DNA of 64,000 bases from Acidobacteriota bacterium (GCA_016710075.1 JADJLO010000003.1:1-64000); one strand, 5' to 3'; shown: positions 51,765-61,683, counted from the first letter of the stretch. The notes: a model not told the origin generated them from the sequence alone. Made by a program: numbers and translations.

Positions 51765-53639
51765 TTACCAGGTCAGTCCGTATCCATATTTGAAGAGCGG
51801 ATTATAAGATTTGTCCGAGATATTGACGGGGATCTGCGACATCGATCGCGGCCATGAAAATGAAAGCTTGCCGGTGGGTTTAAAATCGCCGAAGATCACA
51901 TCCGCGACGCCCTGGCCTTCAGTCCCGGGCAGCCATGCGGCGATGAAGGCATCGCATTGTTCGAGTGCTTCATTGATGATCATCGGTCGCCCTGAAAGCA
52001 GAATCACGAGCACAGGTATCCCGGCTTTTTTCATGTTGGTGATCGCTGCCAGGTCTTCCTTCGAGAGACTAAGATCGGTCGAGTCACCAAACATTTCCGC
52101 ATAAGGAGTTTCCCCGACCACGACAATGCCGACATCCGCGCCATTTGCGCCGGAGCCATCTTTAGAGAAGGTGACTTTGGTGCCTTTCGATACGGCGTTC
52201 TGAACAGCCTGCAGAATGGTTGTGCCGCCCGGAGTGATATCTTTCCCGCTCTGGCCCTGCCAGCTGATCGTCCAGCCGCCGCATTGATTTCCAAGGTCAT
52301 CCGCGCTTTTGCCCCCCATATGAATCCGAGCCGGCTTTTTCGACAGGGGCAGCAGTTTCTTGTCATTCTTGAGGACCACCAGCGATTGGCGCACGGATTC
52401 GCGGGCGACTGCGCGATGTTCCGCGGAACCGAAATTCTTTTGAAGATTACGGTCAGCCATCAATGATCTTTTCTTGTCCATCAATCCCATGGCGAACTTG
52501 ACCCGCAGAATTCGCTTGACGGCATCGTCGATTCGCGTCATGGGCACTTTGCCTTCATTGACCAGGCTTTTTAAATTCGAATAGAATTCGCGGTATTTTT
52601 CCGGGACCATAACCATATCCATTCCGGCGTTGATGGACTGTGCTATCTGGCTTTTGGAGTCGCCGGGGAGTTCGTCGAGAGCGTTGTAATCGGAAATGAG
52701 AAATCCCTCAAAGCCCATTTCCCCTTTGAGAATCTCGGTCATCAGGCGCTTGCTGCCTGAGCATTTGACGCCATTCCAGCTGCTGTAAGAGGGCATAATC
52801 GAGCCGACGCCGGCCTTGATTGCCGAGACGTAACCCTGCAGATGGAGTTCGCGCAATTCCTTCTCGCTCAATCTGACATCGCCTCGATCGAGCGGCCAGT
52901 GTTCGCTTGTATTTGGACCTTTGGAAACGCCTGTCCCAAAGATTGTGCCGCCGTCACCGGCAAAGTGTTTGGCGCAGGCAAGGACGCTCAAGGGGTTCAT
53001 GAGGTCGTCTCCCTGGAGCCCTCTGACTGCCGCTTCTCCAAGCGTTCGCGCCAGTTCCGGAGTCTCGCCAAATCCTTCGTATGTACGTCCCCATCTGTCG
53101 TCCTGCGGCACCGTCACACAGGGAGCGAAAGCCCAGTTGATGCCCGTGGCCCGCACCTCTTCCGCCGTTATCTTCGAGACTTTTTCGACCAGCTGCGGAT
53201 TACGCGTGCAACCGAGCCCGATGTTGTGCGGGAAGATGACTGCGCCAAGAACGTTGTTATTGCCGTGCAGGGCATCGATGCCGTAGAGCAGAGGGATCGC
53301 CAGTCGGGTCTTTAACGCCCGAGACTGATACCTTTCGTACACTTCGGTCCAGCTCGACAGGCTGTTGCCTGTTTCAGGATCCGAGTTTCCACCGCTCAGA
53401 ACTGAGCCTAAAAAATAGTATTCGACATCTTTAATGTCCTTCATCCCACCATGCTCCGCCTGAGTCATCTGGCCGATCTTTTCCTCAAGCGTCATTTTGG
53501 CCAGCAGCGGCTCCACTTGTGAGTCATAGGAAGAAAACGATTTGGGTTTAGCGGAAGTAGTATCTCCGGATGTAATCGAGAAGATCTGACAAGCCAGAAA
53601 CACAAACACTAACAGAATGAAAACAGCAGAAGTCCTCAT
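51765..53639 (-). CDS. GH3 beta-glucosidase, exported
   Basis: Intact, 624 residues. Signal peptide (VFILLVFVFLACQIF), then PLLAKMTLEEKIGQMTQAEH, GIDALHGNNNVLGAVIFPHN, ACAKHFAGDGGT and the catalytic Asp nucleophile in GFLISDYNALDEL. The C-terminal (alpha/beta)6 domain follows (QSLVVLKNDKKLLPL, VVVGETPYAE, FKYGYGLTW). Length and motifs fit exo-1,3/1,4-beta-glucosidases of the ExoP/barley ExoI type. It hydrolyses beta-glucosides in the periplasm. The start at 53639 has AAGGAG upstream. The symporter gene starts 69 bp after its stop, so uptake of the product is likely coupled. Confidence 0.88.
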   Translation of the reverse strand: MRTSAVFILLVFVFLACQIFSITSGDTTSAKPKSFSSYDSQVEPLLAKMTLEEKIGQMTQAEHGGMKDIKDVEYYFLGSVLSGGNSDPETGNSLSSWTEVYERYQSRALKTRLAIPLLYGIDALHGNNNVLGAVIFPHNIGLGCTRNPQLVEKVSKITAEEVRATGINWAFAPCVTVPQDDRWGRTYEGFGETPELARTLGEAAVRGLQGDDLMNPLSVLACAKHFAGDGGTIFGTGVSKGPNTSEHWPLDRGDVRLSEKELRELHLQGYVSAIKAGVGSIMPSYSSWNGVKCSGSKRLMTEILKGEMGFEGFLISDYNALDELPGDSKSQIAQSINAGMDMVMVPEKYREFYSNLKSLVNEGKVPMTRIDDAVKRILRVKFAMGLMDKKRSLMADRNLQKNFGSAEHRAVARESVRQSLVVLKNDKKLLPLSKKPARIHMGGKSADDLGNQCGGWTISWQGQSGKDITPGGTTILQAVQNAVSKGTKVTFSKDGSGANGADVGIVVVGETPYAEMFGDSTDLSLSKEDLAAITNMKKAGIPVLVILLSGRPMIINEALEQCDAFIAAWLPGTEGQGVADVIFGDFKPTGKLSFSWPRSMSQIPVNISDKSYNPLFKYGYGLTW

Positions 53640-53896
53640 TTTCTGTTCTCCTTGTTTATTTTTCCGCTTTCCAGGTGAATTGCCGGAGCGGGATATTTTA
53701 GATGTACAACTTGAGATCTGATTGAACTATGCGCTGGACACGCGCGTCCGTATAATCTACGAAAAAGCGTTGCCGAGGCAAGGTTAAAACGTCCAGGTGA
53801 TGTTTTGTTTTTCAAGCGGGTCTCGTATCCTCTTCCAGCCGGCTGTTTAGTTGTTAAACAATTGAAGGCAATTGAAGGCAATTTAAGGAGTTTTAG

Positions 53897-55699
53897 ATGA
53901 AAACAATGCTACGCGTTTGTGCGGCAATGATCTTCTCAATTGCAGTTATTCCGGGTGGCAGTAAGTTTCTGGCGCAGACGCCGCGCAATATTGCCTACGA
54001 TCAGGAAGCGCCGACGGTGGCTCCAAGGCTGACTGAGCATTCGCGCAAAATGGAACAGCGCGTCTATAAAGTCGCCGACAATGTTTACTCGGCTGTCGGC
54101 TTCGGTCTGGCGAATTCGATCATGGTGGTTGGCCGGGACGGCATTATCATCATCGACACGATGGAATCGGTCGATGCGGCAAAATCGGCATACACGGAAT
54201 TCCGCAAGATCACTGACAAACCCGTCAAAGCTGTCATCTACACTCACAATCACACGGATCACATCATTGGGGTCAAGGCATTCGTCAGCGAGGAGGATGT
54301 TGCTTCGGGCAAGGTGCAGATCATCGCCCATGAGAGCATGATGAACACGGTCATCAGCAACGCCAGCGTGATCGGGCCTATCCTCAGTTTGCGTTCGGCA
54401 TACAGCTTTGGTGTCATGCTCGAACAGGGCCCGCAGGGAGCCGTCAATCAGGGCATCGGGCCAAGGCTCGTCACGGGGCAGCGCAGCTTTATCGCTCCGA
54501 CAAAGACATTCAAAGACTTCCTCGATCTCGAAATCGCCGGCGTCAAACTCCATTTGCAGTATGCTCCCAGCGAGACCGATGACGAGATCGTCGTCTGGAT
54601 GCCTGATTCGAAGGTTTTGCAGACGGCCGAGGTCATTCAGGGAGAGACCTTCCCAAACCTGCACACCCTTCGCGGAACGAAATACCGAGATCCGGTCAAC
54701 TGGTTCAGGACGATCGATATGCTCCGCGATTTCAGACCAGAGCATATGGTTCCGTCTCACGGACGCCCGCTGAGCGGTCAGGCTCGCATCGAAGAGTTGC
54801 TCACCTCATATCGCGACGCCATTCAATACGTCCATGACCAGACGATTCGACAGATGAACAAGGGGCTGACGCCCGACGAGATCGTCGATCTGGTATCGCA
54901 TCTGCCGGCTCATCTGGCCAATCATCCCTGGCTCGGTGAATTTTACGGTACCGTCAAACATTCCGTGCGCGAAATCTATTTTGGTTATCTTGGATGGTTC
55001 GAAGGAGACCCGACGTTTCTCGACCCACTGCCCAGGCCGGAACGCGCGAGGCGTTACCTTGAAATGATGGGAGGCCGCGAGGCTGTCGTCGCCGCTGCAA
55101 AGAAAGCTCAAGGATCTGGCGAGCATCAATGGGCGGCGGAGCTCCTGACTTACGTCATTCGAGTCAACAAAGACGACCCCGAGGCGAGGAAGCTCAAAGC
55201 AGATTCACTGCGACAACTGGCTTATAAAACCGAGAACACAAACTGGCGGAACTGGTACATCACATCCGCCCGCGAACTCGACGGCTCGCTTTCCAAACAG
55301 GCGGCGCTGATGACCATGGGATCTCTCGGTGCGCCCGAAATCATCAGGCAGCTTCCGCTGATAAAATTTTTCGAATCGCTGACCGTCAGACTCGATCCGG
55401 TCAAAAGCGCTGATGCCCATCTGATCGCCGCTTTCAGGATCACCGACGCCAATCAGGGGTACGCCGTGGAAGTCCGCCGGGGAGTGGCTCAGGTTCACGA
55501 AAGAATTCCTGAAAAGGCCGATCTGACGCTGAACCTCAATCTTGCGACCATGCAGCGGATCATCGCGCGTCAGACTACTTTTGCAGCCGCATTGCAGGCC
55601 GGCGAGGTGAAGGCCGAAGGCGATGTCGCTCTGCTCGCCCGATTCAACAGCTTCTTCGATCCGGCTCCGACCCAAGCCCCAGGGCTGACCGCGAGATAG
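53897..55699 (+). CDS. Alkyl/aryl-sulfatase-like metallo-beta-lactamase protein (SdsA1 type)
   Basis: Intact, 600 residues. Signal peptide, then a metallo-beta-lactamase domain with zinc motif H117-N-H119-T-D121-H122 (THNHTDHIIGV), LQTAEVIQGE and VPSHGRPL. A helical dimerisation part (HLPAHLANHPWLGEFYGTVK) and a C-terminal SCP2-like domain (residues about 480-600) follow. This is the domain order of SdsA1-type alkylsulfatases, which release sulfate from alkyl sulfates such as SDS. The N-terminal extension and moderate divergence leave the substrate open. AAGGAG lies 8 bases before the start. Confidence 0.85.
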   Translation: MKTMLRVCAAMIFSIAVIPGGSKFLAQTPRNIAYDQEAPTVAPRLTEHSRKMEQRVYKVADNVYSAVGFGLANSIMVVGRDGIIIIDTMESVDAAKSAYTEFRKITDKPVKAVIYTHNHTDHIIGVKAFVSEEDVASGKVQIIAHESMMNTVISNASVIGPILSLRSAYSFGVMLEQGPQGAVNQGIGPRLVTGQRSFIAPTKTFKDFLDLEIAGVKLHLQYAPSETDDEIVVWMPDSKVLQTAEVIQGETFPNLHTLRGTKYRDPVNWFRTIDMLRDFRPEHMVPSHGRPLSGQARIEELLTSYRDAIQYVHDQTIRQMNKGLTPDEIVDLVSHLPAHLANHPWLGEFYGTVKHSVREIYFGYLGWFEGDPTFLDPLPRPERARRYLEMMGGREAVVAAAKKAQGSGEHQWAAELLTYVIRVNKDDPEARKLKADSLRQLAYKTENTNWRNWYITSARELDGSLSKQAALMTMGSLGAPEIIRQLPLIKFFESLTVRLDPVKSADAHLIAAFRITDANQGYAVEVRRGVAQVHERIPEKADLTLNLNLATMQRIIARQTTFAAALQAGEVKAEGDVALLARFNSFFDPAPTQAPGLTAR

Positions 55700-55735
55700 A
55701 GGTCAGGGGTCAGGAATGGAATAAAGTACTCCATA

Positions 55736-55978
55736 CTAAATCTCGGAACGGGCGCGGAGATGAGCGACGAATCCCGACACATCCACTTCTTTTCCGTACA
55801 TCCTCTCGCAGAGCCGGCCTTTGATTTCGATCTCCGACAAACCCGGCGGCAAGGAAGCAATCACCATATCCCGGGCGGCATCGAACATCCGACTTCCCAT
55901 CAGGACGCGCTCCGCGCCGGAATGTGACAGCAGCCGCACTCTCACAAGATCGTTAATTTCTTTGGATGTGTCATTCAT
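55736..55978 (-). CDS. Small conserved protein paired with the nucleotidyltransferase
   Basis: 80 residues from ATG 55978 (MNDTSKEINDLVRVRLLSHS), with the block FDAARDMVIASLPPGLSEIE and then IKGRLCERMYG. It resembles a small helical protein that I recall as usually following nucleotidyltransferase genes, of no assigned function. Its start overlaps the stop of the upstream gene (ATGAATGA), so translation is coupled. It could be an antitoxin, an inhibitor or a structural partner. Confidence 0.6.
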   Translation of the reverse strand: MNDTSKEINDLVRVRLLSHSGAERVLMGSRMFDAARDMVIASLPPGLSEIEIKGRLCERMYGKEVDVSGFVAHLRARSEI

Positions 55979-56567
55979 TCCGGCTTTGAACCTCAAGTAG
56001 CAATTTGTCTACGCCAAGTGCCTGAGCCCGGCTTTGTATATAACCCAGATCGCAATCCGGCGTCAGCAGGTTGCGGACGTCTCCCATCTGCATTTCTGAG
56101 TGCGAATCACGGGCCCACCAGAGCTTGGAAAGAATCAGATCTTCGCGGCTGACAATCCAAGTCTGAAAATCCCCGAGCGTAATCCGTTGCCGTCGCGAGA
56201 ACTCCTCCTGCCGGTAGGCATCGCGTTTGAGCACGATGCAATCAATTTTGATTACGCTCTCGTTGTGGATCAGGTTGAAAAACCCACGACGCGCAATCGC
56301 GCTCCTGATTGATTGCCGGTCCAGATAATAGTCTGTCTCGAATAGGTGCGCAAAAATTTCGGCATCGGTTGATTCAAGTGCAACGACCAGATCGATGTCA
56401 CGAGTCATGCGGGGTTGAGCATAGTAGTTCATTGCCACTGAACCGGTCAGCATGAATTCAATCCCGGCGGATTCAAGCCGTTTGGATACATCATGCAAGA
56501 TGTCGAGTTCGTTCTCCATTCGCCCTTTCAATCTCACCAACTTGAGTTCTGAATCAGTATTCATCAT
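55971..56567 (-). CDS. Nucleotidyltransferase-fold protein (MNT/AbiEii-like)
   Basis: Intact, 198 residues. The nucleotidyltransferase signature is LTGSVAMNYYAQPRMTRDID (Gly-Ser and the Asp-x-Asp metal site in RDIDLVV), and a third acidic residue is likely in VIKIDCIVLKR. The arrangement is that of stand-alone nucleotidyltransferases including AbiEii-type toxins and antisense-like MNT antitoxins. The overlapping downstream gene completes a two-gene unit, compatible with a toxin-antitoxin or target-modifying pair. The start may be 56567 or the next Met codon. Confidence 0.7.
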   Translation of the reverse strand: MMNTDSELKLVRLKGRMENELDILHDVSKRLESAGIEFMLTGSVAMNYYAQPRMTRDIDLVVALESTDAEIFAHLFETDYYLDRQSIRSAIARRGFFNLIHNESVIKIDCIVLKRDAYRQEEFSRRQRITLGDFQTWIVSREDLILSKLWWARDSHSEMQMGDVRNLLTPDCDLGYIQSRAQALGVDKLLLEVQSRNE

Positions 56568-56754
56568 CGCTACTCAAGTTCTTTGATTTTTTTCCCCTGG
56601 GGGTTATATCAATTCAGAGCCGATTATAACATTCACTGAGCTTTCATATAATTTAAAGTATTGAACATATAATAGAACTGTTTGGGGGATGAGCATCTGC
56701 TCTGGTAAATACTCTGGGTGATTTTTCCCATTTTTTATGTTTGGAGTAATGCAT

Positions 56755-56817
56755 GGAGTCGCGCCTTCAGGCGGTTAGACTCGGCAACAAAGCCCAACCG
56801 CCTGAAGGCGGTGCTCC
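56755..56817. repeat. Palindromic repeat in a 395-bp intergenic region
   Basis: GGAGTCGCGCCTTCAGGCGG at 56755-56774 and AACCGCCTGAAGGCGGTGCT at 56796-56815 form an inverted pair in which each arm also holds CGCCTTCAGGCG. Related to 32731-32757 and 59114-59147. The rest of 56568-56962 is A+T-rich with no gene. It carries the divergent promoters of the nucleotidyltransferase and DUF6351 genes. Confidence 0.7.
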
Positions 56818-56962
56818 AAACTTTAATTTCCGACATTTTCCTTTCCGGTTTGTTTCGTTGTCCGGTTTAGATGAAAATCGGGATACGAAGAGTCTATCAA
56901 TTTCCAGGACTCATTGATTCACCACAATTTGTTTTCGTTCCATTCCATGAGAGGAGTCAGGT

Positions 56963-59071
56963 ATGAAAAATGGGGTAAGGCTGGCCATGGCGTTGGTAAT
57001 CTCCATGTGCGGGGTTTTCTCAATCGAAGGGTTATCCCAGACGGCGTCTCGTCTGCAGATCCGTGTGCTTTCATCGAGGGCGGACCTGGTGAGCGGCGGG
57101 GATGCGCTGATCGAGGTCAAGGCTCCGGCCGGAACCGATTTGAGCAGGTTGACGCTGACTCTCAACGGCAGGGAAGTCACCGCCATGTTGAAAAGCGGCC
57201 CTCAAAACGCCGTCTTTCATGGACTGATCGGCGGCATGGCCGTGGGCGTTAACACGCTGCTGGCGAAAATGAAATCATCAGGGAAGGCTGCTGCGGCGAG
57301 TTTGAAGGTCGTCAATCATCCGATCACAGGGCCGATTTTGTCGGGACCGCATATGAAGCCATACGAATGCCGGACGGTTGAATCGGGGCTGGGTCAACCG
57401 CTCGATGCGGATTGTTCTGCCGCGCGCAGAATCGAATATTTCTATCGCGCAAAGGACAATACATTCAAGCCTCTCAATGATCCTTCGGGCGCAAGGCCCG
57501 CCGATCTGGTCAATACCACGACCAACGATGGAAAGACTGTGCCCTATATCGTGCGAGTCGATTCGGGGACTATCAACAGATCGATCTACCGGATAGCGAT
57601 TCTGGATGATCCGAAATCCGGCGCAGCATCCGATGCCTGGATGCCGGGAGAAGGCTGGAACCGCAAGCTGTCAGTGAGCTTCGGCGGAGGCGCGGGGACT
57701 CAATACAACCAGGGAGTCAACCAGGCGAACAACGCGCTCAATCATCTGTTTCTCTCACGGGGTTTCGCTTTCATGATTTCGACTGAGCTGGTCAACCAGC
57801 AGCACGGCAATGCTGTGCTGCAGGGTGAAACTCTGATGATGCTCAAGGAGTTCTTCATCGAACGCTACGGGGTTCCCAAATGGACCGTGGGATTTGGAGG
57901 ATCCGGAGGGGCGATTCAGCAGCTTGTCATCACACAGATCTATCCCGGACTGCTCGATGGTTTGCAGCCGTCGGCATCTTTCCCCGATTCGACGCTTCAT
58001 ACAGCCGACTGCGGACTTTTGCAGAATTTCTGGCGCAAAGCCGATCCGAAGGTCTGGACTAAAGAGAAGAGAGCCGCGGTCGAAGGCTACACCGACGGCA
58101 CCTGCGCCGCTTGGGAGCGGTCTTTCGTGCCTGTGCTGACGGCGACCAACGCGAAGGGATGTGCGCTCAACGACGCGAGCAAGGTCTATGACCCTGTGAA
58201 AAATCCCGGAGGCGTCCGCTGCACCATGCAGGAGATGCGCGTCAATATCTACGGCCGCGATCCAAAAACGGGATTCGCCCGCAAGCCGCAGGATAACGTC
58301 GGGTGGGAGTATGGCCTTGCCGCCCTCAACAGCGGCGCGATCAGCGTCGATGAATTTCTGGATCTCAACGAAAAGATCGGCGGAAACGATATCGACGGGA
58401 ACTTTATTCCACAGCGTGTCGCCGGCGACCCGGTCGCTTTGCGTGCGGTCTACGATAGCGGTTTGATGAATTCGGGGGGCGGGGGACTGGCCAATGTTCC
58501 GATCCTGCATATCCGGTCTTATACGGATTCAATAGGCGATATTCATGATCGCGAGCGCGATTTTACAATTCGCGCAAGGCTGCAGCGTGCAAACGGCCGG
58601 GCAGACAATCAGGTGATCTGGGTCGGGCCACCGCGCGAGCGGAATCAGACCGGCGGAGTCGACCTTGCGGCGCTTGCGCTGGATACAATGAACAAATGGC
58701 TGGATAACATTGCCGCCGATAAATCGCCGCTTTCAACCGCCAGGGTCGTTCGCCACAAACCGGCTGAGGCCGCCGATGCGTGCTGGGATCCGGCAGGCAA
58801 AAAGATAGTCGAAGCTGCGAGCTTTAACGGAAAAGGCGAATGCAACAAACTTTATCCGGTGCACAGCGAGCCACGCCTCGTCGCCGGCGCTCCGCTCACC
58901 AATGACATCATCAAATGTCAGTTGAAGCCGATCAATTATGCCGGATACAAAGTGAAATTCACTGACGCTCAGAAGGCAAGAATGACGGCTCTTTATTCAG
59001 CAGGCGTTTGTGATTTGAGCAAGCCCGGCGTGGGGCAGGGCCCGATCAAGGGCACTTACCGGCGGTATTGA
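56963..59071 (+). CDS. Secreted hydrolase-like protein, DUF6351 family
   Basis: Intact, 702 residues. Signal peptide (AMALVISMCGVFSIEGLSQ), an N-terminal Ig-like domain (VSGGDALIEVKAPAGTDLSR) and a large alpha/beta-hydrolase-like part with candidate nucleophile Ser in GFGGSGGAIQQ (about residue 313). YNQGVNQANNALNHLFLSRG precedes it and ends a strand, as in tannase-like enzymes. I assign DUF6351 from these blocks; the substrate is unknown, and polyester or esterified plant matter is a guess. GAGGAG lies 7 bases before ATG 56963. It converges on the dipeptidyl-peptidase gene. Confidence 0.78.
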   Translation: MKNGVRLAMALVISMCGVFSIEGLSQTASRLQIRVLSSRADLVSGGDALIEVKAPAGTDLSRLTLTLNGREVTAMLKSGPQNAVFHGLIGGMAVGVNTLLAKMKSSGKAAAASLKVVNHPITGPILSGPHMKPYECRTVESGLGQPLDADCSAARRIEYFYRAKDNTFKPLNDPSGARPADLVNTTTNDGKTVPYIVRVDSGTINRSIYRIAILDDPKSGAASDAWMPGEGWNRKLSVSFGGGAGTQYNQGVNQANNALNHLFLSRGFAFMISTELVNQQHGNAVLQGETLMMLKEFFIERYGVPKWTVGFGGSGGAIQQLVITQIYPGLLDGLQPSASFPDSTLHTADCGLLQNFWRKADPKVWTKEKRAAVEGYTDGTCAAWERSFVPVLTATNAKGCALNDASKVYDPVKNPGGVRCTMQEMRVNIYGRDPKTGFARKPQDNVGWEYGLAALNSGAISVDEFLDLNEKIGGNDIDGNFIPQRVAGDPVALRAVYDSGLMNSGGGGLANVPILHIRSYTDSIGDIHDRERDFTIRARLQRANGRADNQVIWVGPPRERNQTGGVDLAALALDTMNKWLDNIAADKSPLSTARVVRHKPAEAADACWDPAGKKIVEAASFNGKGECNKLYPVHSEPRLVAGAPLTNDIIKCQLKPINYAGYKVKFTDAQKARMTALYSAGVCDLSKPGVGQGPIKGTYRRY

Positions 59072-59085
59072 AGTGAAGAGAAGAT

Positions 59086-59175
59086 AAGATTACGAAACAG
59101 ACGGAATAAGTATGGAGTTCCGCCTTCAGGCGGAACCAAGGGAACTCCATACTTATTCCGATGTTTCGTAATCTT
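59086..59175. terminator. Long two-way hairpin terminator with embedded repeat
   Basis: AAGATTACGAAACAGACGGA and following bases (59086-59120) pair with 59142-59175 over about 34 bp with one small bulge. The top contains the palindrome CCGCCTTCAGGCGG. It lies between the stops of two convergent genes (59071 and 59178), so it can end transcription from both sides. Confidence 0.75.
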
Positions 59176-59177
59176 AT

Positions 59178-61415
59178 TTATTTATCGACTATGTTCCATT
59201 CGGGCGGTTCGACGCCAAGCAGGTGATGGACAAAGAAATCGTAGCGCCGCTTGTCGCCGTAGGCTCCGCCTGAAGTATGGCCGGCGCCCGGAATAACGAG
59301 CAGATCGAAAGTCTTCCCCGCCTTGATCAATGAGTTGACCACCTGCATCGTGGATGCCGGGTCAACATTCGCATCCATCTCACCGAGCAGCAGCAACAGC
59401 TTGCCGCGCAGCTTGTGAGCGTTATCGACATTCGATGATGCGGAATATTCCGGCCCGATCGGCCAGCCCATCCACTGCTCATTCCACCAGATCTTGTCCA
59501 TTCGATTATCGTGGCATCCGCACGATGAGACACATACTTTGTAAAATTCAGGGTGAAACAACAATCCGCCCAGCGAGCTCTGCCCGCCGGCCGATGTGCC
59601 GTAAATCCCGACGCGGCTGATGTCATAGTATGTATATTTCGCCGCTACTGCCTTGTGCCAGAGTATTCGATCGGGGAAACCCGCATCTCCGAGGTTATGA
59701 AAGGCCTTCGATCGGTTGGATGTGCCCATCCCGTCAATCTGCACCACGATGAAACCCAGCTCGGCCATCGATTGCATCTGATTGTATGCGGCAAACGATT
59801 TGGGCACGAATGAGCTGTGCGGTCCGGCATAGATGTTCTCGACCACCGGATATTTTTTAAGCGGGTCGAAGTTGGCAGGCCTGTAGATCAGCCCCCAGAT
59901 ATCGGTCTTGCCGTCGCGTCCCGTTGAGATGAATACCTCGGGCGCGCGCCATCCTGCTTTGATCAACTCGTCGATATTTCCGCGTTCGACCTCGCCAAGC
60001 GTTTTTCCGTCCGCCGCCAGATGCAGTTCGCTCACCGGCGGCAGGTCCACGCGCGACCATGTGTCGACGTAATATTTCATGTCGGCAGAAAAGCTCACCG
60101 TGTGGTTCGCATCCGCCTGCGTCAGCGCCACCAGTCCGCTGCCGTCGAAATTTATCCTGTAATAGTGAGTGAAATACGGATCCTTGACCGGAGTCATCCC
60201 GCCGGCCTGAAACCAGACCTGGCGTTTTTCCTCGTCGACCTTTTCGACACCGCGAACCACCCAGTTGCCTTTGGTTATCTGATTCTTTACCGCGCCCGTC
60301 TGGCCGTCGATCAGATAAAGATGATTCCATCCGTCACGCTCGGACATCCAGATGATTTCCCTGCCGTCGCTTACGTCATAGCGGTATTTCTTGCTTGAAT
60401 AACAGAAGAAAGTTTTCGGCTCTTCGCTGATGATCGAACGCGCCTTGCCGGTTGCAGCTTCGACTTCGATCACACGATAGACCTGGTGGCCGCGCTGGTT
60501 ATATTCAAAAATGAAAGCGCGGCTGTCCTTGCGCCAATCGATCCGCGTCATCTGGTACGGATTCGCGAAAAGCGAGTTATCGATGGCCATCTGCTTCTTG
60601 CTCTCGATGTGGAAGAGGACCGGCTGGGGCAAATCGAGCGCATCGCCCGGCTTTGCATAATCCTTCGATGAAAATTTCGGCTGAAGCTGATCCACCGGCG
60701 AAGACTCCACATAATCCACTTTTCGCCTGTAGCCTGGACGCACACGATATGCCGCAATCATCTTCGAATCCGGAGACCATGCTACCGATGAGAGCGTGTA
60801 ATAGTTTCCTTCCGAGCCGTCGTAACTGAGGGCAAACGCTTCCTTCCTGTCTTTTGAACGCACCCAGACGTTGAAATTTTTGACTACGGCTTCCCACTTG
60901 CCGTCCGGAGAAATCTTTGGCTCCGAGGGTTGATCGTAGCGCGGGCCGGCAAGCCCGTCCCCCCGCTGTGGAAGCGCCCCCAGCTTCGTGCACTTGTATT
61001 CAGCGAGATCGCATTTCCACCGGGTCTCAGCGGTGATGAACTCCAGGGCCTTCTCTTCATCGACGAAATTGAATGTCTGAAAAGGGAGCTTGAGAGCCGT
61101 TAGCTTCTCACCGGTCGCCGCCGATAGCCCGGCTGCCAGCCTCTCATGATCGAATGCCGGCTTTTTGCTCATCGTCTCAGCGTCGAAGAGCATGAATTCA
61201 GCCCCGCCCTTGACCGTTCTTCGATACCAGAAACGGCTCGTCTTGTTGATCCAGTTGACCCTTTCGGTAAGGTTGACCGCAAGATCCTGGTGCTTATTTC
61301 GCAGCCCAAAGGCCCGCTCGTAATCGGCGGATGTCCCTTGTGAAAATACCAGCCCGGACAGCATTACCAGCCAGACGAACACCTGGATCTGACGAACGAT
61401 AATTGAGTTTTTCAT
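59178..61415 (-). CDS. Dipeptidyl-peptidase IV-like serine peptidase (S9B)
   Basis: Intact, about 745 residues. Signal peptide (VFVWLVMLSGLVFSQG), an eight-bladed propeller region (ISPDGKWEAVVKNFNVWVRS, WSPDSKMIAAYRVRPGY, VIWMSERDGWNHLYLIDGQT-like blocks) and a C-terminal peptidase domain. The catalytic Ser is in YGTSAGGQSS, Asp in GEMDANVDP and His in PGAGHTSGG. DPP IV releases X-Pro dipeptides. The double-Glu motif of the propeller could not be confirmed, so other S9 specificities are possible. The start is taken at ATG 61415 with GAGAGGG just upstream; ATG 61427 is the alternative. Confidence 0.87.
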   Translation of the reverse strand: MKNSIIVRQIQVFVWLVMLSGLVFSQGTSADYERAFGLRNKHQDLAVNLTERVNWINKTSRFWYRRTVKGGAEFMLFDAETMSKKPAFDHERLAAGLSAATGEKLTALKLPFQTFNFVDEEKALEFITAETRWKCDLAEYKCTKLGALPQRGDGLAGPRYDQPSEPKISPDGKWEAVVKNFNVWVRSKDRKEAFALSYDGSEGNYYTLSSVAWSPDSKMIAAYRVRPGYRRKVDYVESSPVDQLQPKFSSKDYAKPGDALDLPQPVLFHIESKKQMAIDNSLFANPYQMTRIDWRKDSRAFIFEYNQRGHQVYRVIEVEAATGKARSIISEEPKTFFCYSSKKYRYDVSDGREIIWMSERDGWNHLYLIDGQTGAVKNQITKGNWVVRGVEKVDEEKRQVWFQAGGMTPVKDPYFTHYYRINFDGSGLVALTQADANHTVSFSADMKYYVDTWSRVDLPPVSELHLAADGKTLGEVERGNIDELIKAGWRAPEVFISTGRDGKTDIWGLIYRPANFDPLKKYPVVENIYAGPHSSFVPKSFAAYNQMQSMAELGFIVVQIDGMGTSNRSKAFHNLGDAGFPDRILWHKAVAAKYTYYDISRVGIYGTSAGGQSSLGGLLFHPEFYKVCVSSCGCHDNRMDKIWWNEQWMGWPIGPEYSASSNVDNAHKLRGKLLLLLGEMDANVDPASTMQVVNSLIKAGKTFDLLVIPGAGHTSGGAYGDKRRYDFFVHHLLGVEPPEWNIVDK

Positions 61416-61683
61416 GTGCCCTCTCATGCAATTGAAAATGAAAATGCCCCTCTTACCCGGGATACTTTATCCTTGATTCGGTGTGTCTATCCAGTGAATG
61501 TCGAAACGATTTGTTTGAAGAGTATCGGCAGATGCCAGGGCGGGAGAAAACGGGACGTGAAGGAGGATTACGAAAAAAACGAAACCAGCTAAGCAAACGA
61601 AGCCATCTTCCATTTAAGACTTTCGTCTGTTTCTTAATCCTCTGTCTTCTTAACCGGACACTAACAATAATTTGAAAAGTGTC

